A stretch of DNA of 64,000 bases from Lacticaseibacillus suilingensis (GTDB taxonomy: Bacteria; Bacillota; Bacilli; Lactobacillales; Lactobacillaceae): NCBI RefSeq assembly GCF_016861845.1, contig NZ_BOLV01000004.1:109318-173317 (forward strand), read 5' to 3'. The position numbers and the translations under genes were made by a program. The notes beneath the pieces are model-generated. The model saw only the letters and a program-made list of their open reading frames with translations. It was not told the DNA's origin and made no database searches. Positions 44,294 to 52,255 of the stretch are shown here, piece after piece (position 1 is the first letter of the stretch; each line of letters opens with the position of its first letter).

Positions 44294-45460
44294 TTAGTCA
44301 ATCGCCTTAGGCCCATCGGCAATATTAGCGATATAGAAATCTGCGGCGTACCCAATGGTGTCTGCGTAAACATCGCCGACCGCTTTGGTGAAGGCTGGAA
44401 CCTGGTCTTTGGCCACCAGAGCGATGGCGCAGCCGCCAAAGCCGGCGCCGGTCATGCGGGCGCCAAGGACGCCAGGCTGCTTAACGGCGGTTTGCACCAG
44501 GGTGTCCAGTTCCTTACCAGTCACTTCATAATCATACGCCAGCGACACGCCAGAGGCACTCATCAGCCGGCCAAACGCTGCCAGGTCGCCGGCTTTAAGC
44601 GCTGCTGCGGCCTTCAAGGTGCGCTGGTTTTCAAAGACGGCGTGACGTGCGCGGCGAATGAGGGTCGGGTCTTCAATCAGGTAGGTGTACTGGTCGAAAG
44701 TGTCGATATCCAGTTCGCCCAAGGTCTTGATGTCCAGCTTAGCTTGCAGGCGGGCCACGGCTTCTTCGCATTCAGAGCGGCGCTCGTTGTACTTGGAGTC
44801 GGCCAGTTCGCGGCGCTTGTTGGTGTTCATGATGACCACCACGTTGTCGCCCATGGCCAGTGGCAGGGACTCGTATTCGAGCGTGCTGGCATCCAGCAAG
44901 GTGGCGTGGTTGGCCCGGCCCATGCCGATGGCGAATTGGTCCATGATGCCGGAGTTCACGCCGATAAATTCGTTTTCGGTTTTCTGGCCCATTTTAATCA
45001 GGGTCAGCATGTCATGGCCTAAGTTGAAGGTGGTGTTCACAATGGTCCCAGTCAGCAGCTCCAGTGAGGCGGAAGAGGAAAGACCGGCGCCGTTTGGCAG
45101 GTCGCCTTTGATGTACAGATCCAAGCCCTGGTCAAAAGTGGCGCCAGCTTTGAGCAGCTGCTGGGCCATGCCTTTGAAGTAGTCGCTCCACTTGCCGTCT
45201 TTGGCGCCGGTGATTTCAGTCAGCGGCAAGTCAATGATGCCAATGTTTTCGAAGTTGGCGGAATAGAGCCGGAACTTGGCCTCATCATTCGGGCCAACCG
45301 CGGCGTAGGTGCCTAGACTAATGGCACAAGGGAAAACATGGCCGCCATTGTAGTCGGTGTGTTCACCGATCAGATTAATGCGGCCTGGCGCAAAATAGAC
45401 ATGGGCGGCGTCGTGCCCGAATACCTGCTTGAAGCCTTGCTTAAGTGCTGCTGTGTCCAT
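44294..45460 (-). CDS. galK: Galactokinase
   Basis: 388 residues. Galactokinase signature [22 protein letters not shown]-binding GHMP motif [16 protein letters not shown], and [17 protein letters not shown] near the C-terminus. Phosphorylates galactose to galactose-1-phosphate. Starts 29 bp after the LacI/GalR regulator gene; GGAGG precedes the ATG. First enzyme gene of the gal unit, with galE and galT downstream beyond the palindromic repeats. Confidence 0.97.
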   Translation of the reverse strand: MDTAALKQGFKQVFGHDAAHVYFAPGRINLIGEHTDYNGGHVFPCAISLGTYAAVGPNDEAKFRLYSANFENIGIIDLPLTEITGAKDGKWSDYFKGMAQQLLKAGATFDQGLDLYIKGDLPNGAGLSSSASLELLTGTIVNTTFNLGHDMLTLIKMGQKTENEFIGVNSGIMDQFAIGMGRANHATLLDASTLEYESLPLAMGDNVVVIMNTNKRRELADSKYNERRSECEEAVARLQAKLDIKTLGELDIDTFDQYTYLIEDPTLIRRARHAVFENQRTLKAAAALKAGDLAAFGRLMSASGVSLAYDYEVTGKELDTLVQTAVKQPGVLGARMTGAGFGGCAIALVAKDQVPAFTKAVGDVYADTIGYAADFYIANIADGPKAID

Positions 45461-45489
45461 GATGAAACCTCCAATATTTTATTTTGCCG

Positions 45490-46479
45490 TTAACGGCTAC
45501 TATCGCGCAAAATCAGTTCGGAACTTAAGGTGATGCGAGTTGGCACCGTGAGCAAGCCTGAGAGCTGGTCTTGAATCAGCTTGGCCGCGTTGATGCCCAT
45601 TTGCTGCGTGGCCACTTTGACGGTGGACAAGCTCGGGTTCAAAAAGCGTCCCACTGCCAGATCATTGAAGCCGACAATGCTGACGCGGTCTGGCACGGCG
45701 ATGTGCTGCTCTTGGAGCGCTTTGATGGCGCCGATGGCCATGGCATCGCTGGCCACGAAGAAGGCATGCGGCAACTGGTCGCCGTATTGATTGATGAGCT
45801 CCGTCATCGTGGCATAGCCACCTTCAATGGTGAAAGGCGCATCGGCGATAATCGCATCTTCCAGCAGGCCTTGATCGCGCAGGGTGGCTTCAAAGGCCAC
45901 CGTCCGCTGATCATCAATGGCTTGGCCGTCAGTGGTTTCTTCGCGGCCAGCAATCATGCCGAGGCGGTGATGGCCTTGCTGCCGGAAGTAGGCAATGATT
46001 TTGCCTACCGGCGCGGCGAAGCTAGTGGTGACACAGGAGATGCTTTGATCCAGCGTGTCCTGGTCGACAATCACCAGCGGCTTGTTAAGGGCCTTGAATT
46101 GGTTGAGCTGGCTTTCACTGTATTTACCAATGGCAATCAGGCCGGCCAAGTTGCCGGCATCGGCCAGGGTATCGTTAGAGAAGTAACGGGCGATGGCAAA
46201 GTCGGCGGCTTGCAGCTGGGTTTCAGCGCCCCAGCGAATCGCCCGGTAATAGAGATCGTTGTTTTCTTCCTGCTCGGAGTACCATTGGATGATGCCAATG
46301 GTGCCCGCAGCAGTTTGCGTTTTATGCTGATGCTTGGTGTAATTCAGCGCCTCTGCCGTGGCAAAAATGCGTTTGCGCGTGGCGGCGGAAACTTGCAGTG
46401 AGGTGTCCGCGTTCAGTACGCGGGAAACTGTGGCACTGGATACATGTGCGGCGTCAGCAATATCTTTTAAGGTGGCGAT
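45490..46479 (-). CDS. galR: LacI/GalR-family regulator, probably of the gal genes; likely ATC start
   Basis: The family N-terminus (x-ATLKDIADAAHVSSATVSRVL, helix-turn-helix) begins exactly at an ATC codon (46479-46477) that stands six bases after a perfect AAAGGAGGG. The nearest conventional start, TTG 46500, lies upstream of that site, has no ribosome binding site of its own, and would add MGKGGTG. I therefore mark the ATC, with the TTG as alternative. Length 329-330 residues, with the periplasmic-binding-like sensor domain (GTIGIIQWYSEQEENND, VSIVGFNDLAVGRFLNPSLSTV). Adjacent to galK it probably senses galactose and acts on the TTTTACTAAA half-sites upstream; it could also control the divergent putative glycosidase. 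Confidence 0.85.
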   Translation of the reverse strand: MATLKDIADAAHVSSATVSRVLNADTSLQVSAATRKRIFATAEALNYTKHQHKTQTAAGTIGIIQWYSEQEENNDLYYRAIRWGAETQLQAADFAIARYFSNDTLADAGNLAGLIAIGKYSESQLNQFKALNKPLVIVDQDTLDQSISCVTTSFAAPVGKIIAYFRQQGHHRLGMIAGREETTDGQAIDDQRTVAFEATLRDQGLLEDAIIADAPFTIEGGYATMTELINQYGDQLPHAFFVASDAMAIGAIKALQEQHIAVPDRVSIVGFNDLAVGRFLNPSLSTVKVATQQMGINAAKLIQDQLSGLLTVPTRITLSSELILRDSSR

Positions 46480-46528
46480 ACCGGTCCCTCCTTTGCCCAA
46501 AATCAGAATTTTGTTATCGTCACGCCTA

Positions 46529-46664
46529 TTTTACTAAAAGGTGGTAAAAAAGTGAACTAATATTTTACCTATTACCGTTTTTTTGCCAAGCTATGGTACA
46601 CTAGGAGGCGAAATGTGACCGGTTGCTAACCCGAAATAGCAGCAATCGATTAAATTTAGTAAAA
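46529..46664. promoter_or_regulatory. Divergent control region with paired TTTTACTAAA half-sites
   Basis: TTTTACTAAA (46529-46538) and its inverted copy TTTAGTAAAA (46655-46664), 116 bp apart, the second overlapping the leader of the 46678 gene just before its AGGAGG. A further GGTAAAA/TTTTACC inverted pair (about 46542-46569) lies between. LacI/GalR proteins bind such sites, and two copies could allow looping. TACACT at 46597-46602 is a candidate -10 for the plus-strand gene. Confidence 0.55.
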
Positions 46665-46677
46665 CTAGGAGGCCGAC

Positions 46678-48699
46678 ATGTTTCATTATTCCTTACGCTA
46701 CACCCTCGATCCTCGCACCAATACGCCGATTAAGGACGATAAGTTATTGGCTTTTTGCCAGAAGGCGCAAGTCGATAACGTCGCATTCTTTATTAATCCC
46801 GAAGAGTTGAACGCCAGTCATCTCACCGCCGCCCAAACCGACCAATGGCTTGATGCCATTCGGCCCGTGGCCAAGCGCCTCGCGGACCAAGGTATTACCA
46901 CGAGCCTTAATCCTTGGACCACCATCATGCACAGCGACCGGGGCAAAACCATTGACCCGAGCATCGGCTTTGACACCTTGGTGGATATTAATGGCAAAAA
47001 AGCCACCTCAATGGGCTGCCCAGCCGATCCGAAGTGGCGCAATTATTTAGCTGACCGCTATGCGCAATACGCAACGCTCAAGCCTAAGCAGTTATGGCTG
47101 GAAGACGATTTCCGCCATTACAACCACACGCCGCTGAAGCTGGCTTGCTTCTGCGACCGGCACATGGCGATTTATCAGGAAAAACTGGGCCGGAAGATTA
47201 GCCGGGCCGATTTTGTCAAAGAAATGCTCCAGCCCGGCGAGCCGACGCCAGCGCGCCAGGTTTATCTGAGCGTGGCGCGGCAGGAAATGATCGACACCGT
47301 GCATCAAGTTGAGCAGCGCGTTCATGCCGTGTCACCGGACACGGATTTGGCCTTGATGACTTCCTTCCCGAACTGGCACGCCTTGGAAGGCCGTGATTGG
47401 CCAGGCTTGTTTGATGCTTTGCGCGGCGAAGGGCACCCGCGCGTGGCGCGCCCGCATTTGCCAGCTTACAACGAAATCGCACCGTTGAAATACAGCCGTG
47501 TGTTTGAGGACTACACCCGCACCACTGCCGCCTATCTGGGCGATGATGCCGAATTGTTCCCGGAACTGGAAAACTACATGTACTCGCCATTTGTGAAGTC
47601 GGTGGCGTTTACCCAATTTCAGATCGAAACCGCGGCGCTGGTTGGCGCCCGGGGCATCCTGCTCAATCTCTTTGATATGATTGGCAACGGCATCGACAAC
47701 GATTACCATTACGCCGAGATGTTGGCCCAAAGCAAACCGTTCTTGGATCAAATCACGGAGCAGCGTCTGCAAATGAGCCAGACCCGCGGCATCAAAGTGC
47801 TGGTTGATCAGAATTCTTCCTTTACGCTGCACACCGCTAAAGGCGCCGACCCTGAAGAATTGCTGCCACACGAAACCAACTGGGCGGCGCTGCTCAGCAC
47901 GTTTGGCTTTTCGACGACGATAACGCCGCTGGTCAAGGCTAGCCATTTTGAACATGAAATGCTGGCCATCAGCGGCCAACTGCTGCGCAACTTAAGTGAT
48001 GATGCCATTACCCAGTTGCTCCATGACAACATCACGCTCCTCGACGGCGAGTCCGTGCAAGTGCTGCTTGACCGCGATTTGGGCGATTTGCTGCACATCA
48101 CTGAAAGCTCATGGCATGGGGTGCGCACCGGCTATCAATCCTTTGAAGCCGCCGATGGCCACACGGTGGAAGGCATCATGGATCCACGCATCACCATGCT
48201 GCAGCATACTGGGGATTATTTGCAGCTGAGTTATGCTGATGATGCTGACGTGGCAATTTGGAGTCATGCTTACAATGAATACGATGAGCAGCTCGGTAAT
48301 GTGATGGCCTTGATTAATCATCGCACCATTGTGATGCCGATGAATCAAGATCCGAAGTATGGCTGGGAGTCGCAATATGTCGGCTTCAAGCAAGGGCTGT
48401 ATCAGGCGATGCTCAGTTCGATTTTTGACATTGACTACCTGATTGATATGCCAAACACCAAACTGATTGTGTCCACCCAAGCTGGCTTGACCTTGTGGCT
48501 GGCCAACTTTACGCTGGATGATTACCAGCAGATTTCCTGGCATCCGGCCGAGCCAATTATGGCCACGCATGCGACGGTGATTGCCCGCCATGGCGATCAG
48601 GTCATCAACAAGCGGGTGGCCTTGCAGCAAGTCGGCGACCGGGTGATTATCCCAATGCCACTGCCGCATTTGAGTATGATTCAAGTCCAAATCGATTAA
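46678..48699 (+). CDS. Putative cytoplasmic glycoside hydrolase (TIM-barrel type), family not recognised
   Basis: 673 residues, no signal peptide; AGGAGG precedes the ATG. The first 400 residues read like a beta/alpha barrel of the GH42/GH-A style: GITTSLNPWTTIM, then QLWLEDDFRHYNHTPLKLACFCDRH (acidic cluster with a Cys-x-Cys-D-x-H), DLALMTSFPNWHALEGRDW and FPELENYMYSPF (Glu that could be catalytic), QIETAALVGARGILLNLFDMIGNG. A middle domain (about 405-500) resembles the GH42 trimerisation-type domain, then a small beta domain. Divergent from the GalR-type gene and sharing its operator region, so likely induced by galactose or a related sugar. An uncharacterised family is quite possible. Confidence 0.6.
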   Translation: MFHYSLRYTLDPRTNTPIKDDKLLAFCQKAQVDNVAFFINPEELNASHLTAAQTDQWLDAIRPVAKRLADQGITTSLNPWTTIMHSDRGKTIDPSIGFDTLVDINGKKATSMGCPADPKWRNYLADRYAQYATLKPKQLWLEDDFRHYNHTPLKLACFCDRHMAIYQEKLGRKISRADFVKEMLQPGEPTPARQVYLSVARQEMIDTVHQVEQRVHAVSPDTDLALMTSFPNWHALEGRDWPGLFDALRGEGHPRVARPHLPAYNEIAPLKYSRVFEDYTRTTAAYLGDDAELFPELENYMYSPFVKSVAFTQFQIETAALVGARGILLNLFDMIGNGIDNDYHYAEMLAQSKPFLDQITEQRLQMSQTRGIKVLVDQNSSFTLHTAKGADPEELLPHETNWAALLSTFGFSTTITPLVKASHFEHEMLAISGQLLRNLSDDAITQLLHDNITLLDGESVQVLLDRDLGDLLHITESSWHGVRTGYQSFEAADGHTVEGIMDPRITMLQHTGDYLQLSYADDADVAIWSHAYNEYDEQLGNVMALINHRTIVMPMNQDPKYGWESQYVGFKQGLYQAMLSSIFDIDYLIDMPNTKLIVSTQAGLTLWLANFTLDDYQQISWHPAEPIMATHATVIARHGDQVINKRVALQQVGDRVIIPMPLPHLSMIQVQID

Positions 48700-48705
48700 C
48701 CATGA

Positions 48706-48728
48706 AGCCGGGGCAACCCGGCTTTTTT
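48706..48728 (+). terminator. Rho-independent terminator after the putative glycosidase gene
   Basis: AGCCGGG (48706-48712), loop GCAA, CCCGGCT (48717-48723), six T. Confidence 0.9.
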
Positions 48729-48817
48729 GCTGGCAAAAGAACATCAGTTATCATGATGGCCGCACGCCGCCGCCAAAATCGAACGGTCAAAAATGCGCCG
48801 TCCTTGCCAGACAAAGC

Positions 48818-48859
48818 AAATGGCCTGCAAAACCCGAGCTTGGGTTTTACAGGCCATTT
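48818..48859. terminator. Long hairpin at the end of the small membrane protein gene
   Basis: AAATGGCCTGCAAAACCC (48818-48835) and GGGTTTTACAGGCCATTT (48842-48859) pair almost fully. The minus-strand U tract is weak (ATTTGCTTTG). Likely a terminator for the gene at 48887. Confidence 0.65.
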
Positions 48860-48886
48860 GGCTTATCCGCCGGGTTAAAATCAGCC

Positions 48887-49180
48887 TCAGTGGAAAATGA
48901 CGTTATTAGCGCCGGTGACATTCAAAATATAAACGAACAGCATAATCGCATTGATGAGAAACGAAAAGACAATCACTGCGAACCGCACCGTAAACACATG
49001 ACTCCAAGTGCTGAAGTTGAACCACCCAAAGCGCTTGCCTTGATAAGTAAAGAGCATGATGAGCAAGACCAGCGTCAAGCCACCTTGAATGATGGTGCCG
49101 AGCAAATAAAGACCTTGGCTTTGCTGCAACCAGAAGACCCCGGCAGCAATCACGTCGAGTAAAAGAGCAATCAGGGGCAT
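48887..49180 (-). CDS. Small membrane protein of unknown function
   Basis: 97 residues from ATG 49180 (MPLIALLLDVIAAGVFWL) behind GAGGAAGG. Three hydrophobic segments separated by short loops; the middle loop is YQGKRFGWFNFSTWSHVF. No family recognised. Directly downstream of the YolD-like gene on the same strand (41 bp). Confidence 0.7.
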   Translation of the reverse strand: MPLIALLLDVIAAGVFWLQQSQGLYLLGTIIQGGLTLVLLIMLFTYQGKRFGWFNFSTWSHVFTVRFAVIVFSFLINAIMLFVYILNVTGANNVIFH

Positions 49181-49221
49181 GGTATCCTTCCTCTCTGATG
49201 TAAAGTACGCCCAGTATAGCA

Positions 49222-49635
49222 TTAACTGTATGAAGGAGAAAATGGTACCAAAGTCACATGGCGAATTGCCGCAATGGGGACGGTGGCCTCACCAATCACG
49301 ACCTCATCATCTTCGGTGTAGCCTTGCACCTTGCCGCCCAGTGGCGCCGCCAATTGGCCATCAATCGTGCTGGTTTGCAGCTGGACGTTGACGCTTTGCC
49401 CAGTGCGGTAAGCCGTCGCCAACTGCTGGCGAATCAGCTCGGTGCTTTGCTGCGAAAGCAGCGGCTGGTTTTGCAACTGCGTTTTGGCGGCGGCCTGCTG
49501 ATTAAGCGCCGCCGTGTGATCGGATAAATAGTAGCCTTGCCACTTCACCATGCCGCGGTCGTGGTAATGATGGGCAAAAAAGTCCGCCACCAGCTTCTGG
49601 AAGGCTTCCTGGCCAATTTCATCTGCATAAGTCAT
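49222..49635 (-). CDS. YolD-like family protein
   Basis: 137 residues from ATG 49635 (MTYADEIGQEAF) behind GAGGTGAT. DRGMVKWQGYYLSDHTAAL is the YolD-like signature (RG-x-x-KW-x-x-x-x-L-x-(E/D)H). The C-terminal half has an Sm-like beta pattern (TIDGQLAAPLGGKVQGY). Family members often accompany Y-family DNA polymerases and the SOS response; no such polymerase is in this window, so the role is open. Confidence 0.75.
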   Translation of the reverse strand: MTYADEIGQEAFQKLVADFFAHHYHDRGMVKWQGYYLSDHTAALNQQAAAKTQLQNQPLLSQQSTELIRQQLATAYRTGQSVNVQLQTSTIDGQLAAPLGGKVQGYTEDDEVVIGEATVPIAAIRHVTLVPFSPSYS

Positions 49636-49774
49636 CCTGATCACCTCTTCATCATTATACAAACACACGTTCGATAATGGAAAGGCTGCGCTTGAAAGTT
49701 GTCATTTTGTAACATAGCAAAGTTGTCTAGACCGGGGCATAACGAATTCTTAACTATTTTATGTGACGATTTTA

Positions 49775-49803
49775 TTACAAAAAGATTTCAAGCCTGCTAT
49801 ACT
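49775..49803 (+). promoter_or_regulatory. Promoter of the secreted Ser/Thr-rich protein gene
   Basis: TTACAA (49775-49780), 17-bp spacer, TATACT (49798-49803). The ATG follows at 49833 after AAGGGAG. Confidence 0.75.
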
Positions 49804-49832
49804 GAATTTAACAAAGCAAGGGAGTGGTTGAG

Positions 49833-50420
49833 ATGAAGAAATGGCTGTTAGTGAGTGTCTTGAGTTTAGGCCTGAGCGTTGGTGCATTGGGGCTGGCGTA
49901 TACGAATGTTGATCAGGCCAGCACTGCGACGGTTCAAACCGCGGCTAAGTCGACGACCACGAAGTCTGCGAAGAAAACGACGGCCAAGGCTGAAACCAGC
50001 AGCACGACCGCAATTGCCAGCTCGACCAGCAGCAAGGCGACCCAGTCAAGTACCGCGGCAGCCACTTCGAGTACGAAACCAACGAGTGCGACCCAAGCGA
50101 GTCGTTCAACCACCGCTAGTCAAACCGTGCAGACGCCGGCTAAAGCGGCCAGCACCCAGAGCCAGCCAGTTTCTGGATTGGCCGCGTACTACGGCACTTG
50201 GCACAATGCCAATGTGACAGTCACCTTGACCGCCACCACCATGACCGTGGCTTCCGCTGGCCAAGCCGGCAAGACCGTGACCTACACCGCGGTGAAGAGC
50301 GGCGCTGGTTATGTCTTCAGCCCAACGACCGGGGATGCTGATGATTTGTACTTTGTCCTCGAAAATGGCCAGTTAAACTGGGTCACTGGGGCTAGTGAAC
50401 CACTGGTTTTGACCCGTTAA
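49833..50420 (+). CDS. Secreted Ser/Thr-rich protein with a C-terminal beta domain
   Basis: 195 residues from ATG 49833 (MKKWLLVSVLSLGLSVGALGLAY). Signal peptide or anchor, then about 85 residues almost wholly Ser, Thr, Ala and Lys (a wall-spanning or glycosylated linker), then a compact domain of about 75 residues (AAYYGTWHNANVTVTLT ... YFVLENGQLNWV) resembling small lipocalin-like or DUF4767-type domains of lactobacilli. No LPXTG. Surface or secreted; function not known. Confidence 0.8.
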   Translation: MKKWLLVSVLSLGLSVGALGLAYTNVDQASTATVQTAAKSTTTKSAKKTTAKAETSSTTAIASSTSSKATQSSTAAATSSTKPTSATQASRSTTASQTVQTPAKAASTQSQPVSGLAAYYGTWHNANVTVTLTATTMTVASAGQAGKTVTYTAVKSGAGYVFSPTTGDADDLYFVLENGQLNWVTGASEPLVLTR

Positions 50421-50430
50421 TGAGAATGTG

Positions 50431-50470
50431 AATCAAAAATGCGAAGGCGTTGGCCTTCGCATTTTTGATT
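50431..50470. terminator. Strong bidirectional terminator
   Basis: AATCAAAAATGCGAAGGC (50431-50448) and its complement (50453-50470), an 18-bp perfect stem with a T-rich end, 10 bp after the secreted protein gene. Confidence 0.9.
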
Positions 50471-50509
50471 CTTGTGATTGTAGTGATGCATCCGGCTAAA
50501 ACCGGTGCG

Positions 50510-50652
50510 CTCCGCAGCCTACCCAGTCGCGCTCCGAGTGGCTAACGCCCGAGCATCTAGCTACGCCTGCGCCGTCGCCGTCAAAGTGCGACGGCAATGT
50601 CGCAGGCTAGGCTAGCTGTCGGGCTAAAACCAGCCACTCTCCGCAGCCTACC
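50510..50652. repeat. Palindromic repeat copy R4 flanked by 14-bp direct repeats
   Basis: CTCCGCAGCCTACC occurs at 50510-50523 and again at 50639-50652 (period 129 bp). Between them is a 104-nt hairpin: GAGTGGCT (50536-50543) with AGCCACTC (50632-50639), then GCCCGA/TCGGGC, GCCTGCG/CGCAGGC and CGTCGC/GCGACG. It is nearly the same as R2 in outer arms. The right boundary contains CTA, which is the stop codon of the minus-strand gene at 50648. Confidence 0.9.
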
Positions 50653-51400
50653 GATGTTTATGTCTTACAAACGTGGCGTAATGCAGAATTCCGGCGAGGA
50701 GGACGAAGAAGATGAGGACGAAGCTGGCGTAGCGGGTCCAGAAGTTCATGGTGGTGGCTGGAATCAGGAGCTGAATGCCCATGGTCGCCAGGGCCATGAT
50801 GGCAATCATGCCGAATAAGAGCAAATAACGTTTCATGGTTTCGTTGTCCCTTCTGACTTTGGCGGGAAGTTTGGCGGCGAGGGCCTGAGCCTGGGCAATT
50901 TTGGTCTCGGGTATGGCATGAGCATTCCAGGTCCCTGGCAAAATGAGCTCGCCGGCTTTGCGTAGGCCGGCCGCGGCCATGGCTTTGTCCAGCATGGTCA
51001 AGCAGGCGTCGGTTTGGTGGGTAAAGGTGTTCTCTAAGCCGCTGGCAAAACACGAGGTGATGGTGAGGTAAACCTTGCCTTTGTATTTGCCAGGGAGAGT
51101 GTCACCTTGATGCGTCATCCGCGTTAGGCGCGGCCTTAAGCAGTCCAAGGCCTGCTTAAGCGTCCCGGCCACCGTGCCAAAGTAGGTAGGGCTGGCCAGC
51201 ACCCAGACGTCGGCAGCAGCGAGTTTTTGTTCTAAAGCGTCTAGGGCCGGATTAGCTTCACCGCGGCGATCAGGCCGGAGCGTGAGCTGATTGAGGTCGA
51301 TGAATTCATGGGTGCCTTCGCAGGCTTCCAGCAGGGCGTGGGTCAGTTTGGCAGTCAGGCCTTGCGGGTCTTGACCGCCGAACAGGGCAATGGTGTGCAA
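50648..51400 (-). CDS. NADPH-dependent FMN reductase-like protein with an added C-terminal membrane hairpin
   Basis: 250 residues. The first about 185 are flavodoxin-fold: TIALFGGQDPQGLTAKLTHAL, then VLASPTYFGTVAGTLKQALD (flavin-binding loop). Residues about 189-250 (MKRYLLLFGMIAIMALATMG ... FVLIFFVLLAGILHY) are two membrane helices, unusual for this family. An internal ATG preceded by GAAGGGA (near 50836) could start the membrane part as a separate 62-residue protein, or the gene may be a fusion of two neighbours. The stop codon is supplied by the palindromic repeat R4. Follows the esterase gene closely on the same strand. Confidence 0.75.
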   Translation of the reverse strand: MHTIALFGGQDPQGLTAKLTHALLEACEGTHEFIDLNQLTLRPDRRGEANPALDALEQKLAAADVWVLASPTYFGTVAGTLKQALDCLRPRLTRMTHQGDTLPGKYKGKVYLTITSCFASGLENTFTHQTDACLTMLDKAMAAAGLRKAGELILPGTWNAHAIPETKIAQAQALAAKLPAKVRRDNETMKRYLLLFGMIAIMALATMGIQLLIPATTMNFWTRYASFVLIFFVLLAGILHYATFVRHKHR

Positions 51401-51417
51401 ATGGGCTCACCTCTCAG

Positions 51418-52197
51418 TTAGTCGGTTACTTGCAGATGATAGTTGAAGAAAGCCAACGTCCCAGGCAGGGCAAAGGCGGTGTAATCGCGGGCATGGCCAG
51501 AGCCAGGCACCACATGCACCGCGATGTCGCGCTTAAAAGCGGCGGCTTGTTCCAGAAAGCGGAATACTCCTGGTAGCGGCGACAGCTCATCGGTCGCATT
51601 GTACATTAAAGTGGGACCCAGCGTGGTTGTGAGATGATTCATGGGATTGACGGCGGTCAGTTTCTCCGGCGTCAGGTCACCTAAGTAGGTTTGAATGAAG
51701 TACTTGTAAAAGGCATTGTGAATGGCGTGAATTTCGGTGAGACCAAGTTCTTCGCGCGCATCCAGCGCCGCTTTGACGGTGGGATGCTGCTGAACCCAGT
51801 TGGCAAAGTCAACGATTGCAGACCAGGACACCACCGGCTGGCCGGACTGCAGACTTTGCGTGATGGCCATGGTGCCACCGACGCTGGCTCCCAGGAGGCC
51901 GACACGCTGGCGGTCAAAAGTATAGTCAGACTGCTCAAACCAAGTCATGAAGCTGGCCAAATCATCCTGCGCCGCTGGGAACCGGTCAGCAGGGGCTAAT
52001 CGGTAATTCGGCAGCGCCACTAAGTAGCCAGCGTTGGCAAAAGTTTCACCGATGTCGCTGTCTGCACTTTTATCCCCACGAATCCAGCCGCCGCCGTGGA
52101 CAAAGACAATCGCGGCGCCATTTGGCGTGTCAGGGTAATAAAAATCGGCTTTTTGTAAGGCCCCTGGGCCATATGCCACATCTAAATCAGTTTTCAT
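51418..52197 (-). CDS. Alpha/beta hydrolase (esterase/lipase, HGGGW type)
   Basis: 259 residues; GGAGGAAG precedes the ATG. Oxyanion motif VFVHGGGWIRGD, nucleophile elbow GLLGASVGGTMA (Ser in G-x-S-x-G), catalytic Asp near DELSPLPGVF and His in PGSGHARDY. Belongs to the BD-FAE / hormone-sensitive-lipase-like esterases that act on short acyl esters, for instance deacetylating sugars. Cytoplasmic. It lies 58 bp downstream of the cytoplasmic GH31 gene, so it may remove acetyl groups from the same imported glycans (inference). Confidence 0.88.
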   Translation of the reverse strand: MKTDLDVAYGPGALQKADFYYPDTPNGAAIVFVHGGGWIRGDKSADSDIGETFANAGYLVALPNYRLAPADRFPAAQDDLASFMTWFEQSDYTFDRQRVGLLGASVGGTMAITQSLQSGQPVVSWSAIVDFANWVQQHPTVKAALDAREELGLTEIHAIHNAFYKYFIQTYLGDLTPEKLTAVNPMNHLTTTLGPTLMYNATDELSPLPGVFRFLEQAAAFKRDIAVHVVPGSGHARDYTAFALPGTLAFFNYHLQVTD

Positions 52198-52255
52198 AGC
52201 TTCCTCCTTTGTTTCACTACTTTAACCTTAGTCAACTTAAGGCGGCGGTGCAAGC

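Noticed and set aside
49879..50217. Alternative-frame Arg/Pro-rich 112-codon frame inside the Ser/Thr-rich secreted protein gene.
   Set aside because: It is the +1 shadow of a repetitive Thr/Ser/Ala-coding stretch; the other frame has a signal peptide and proper start.
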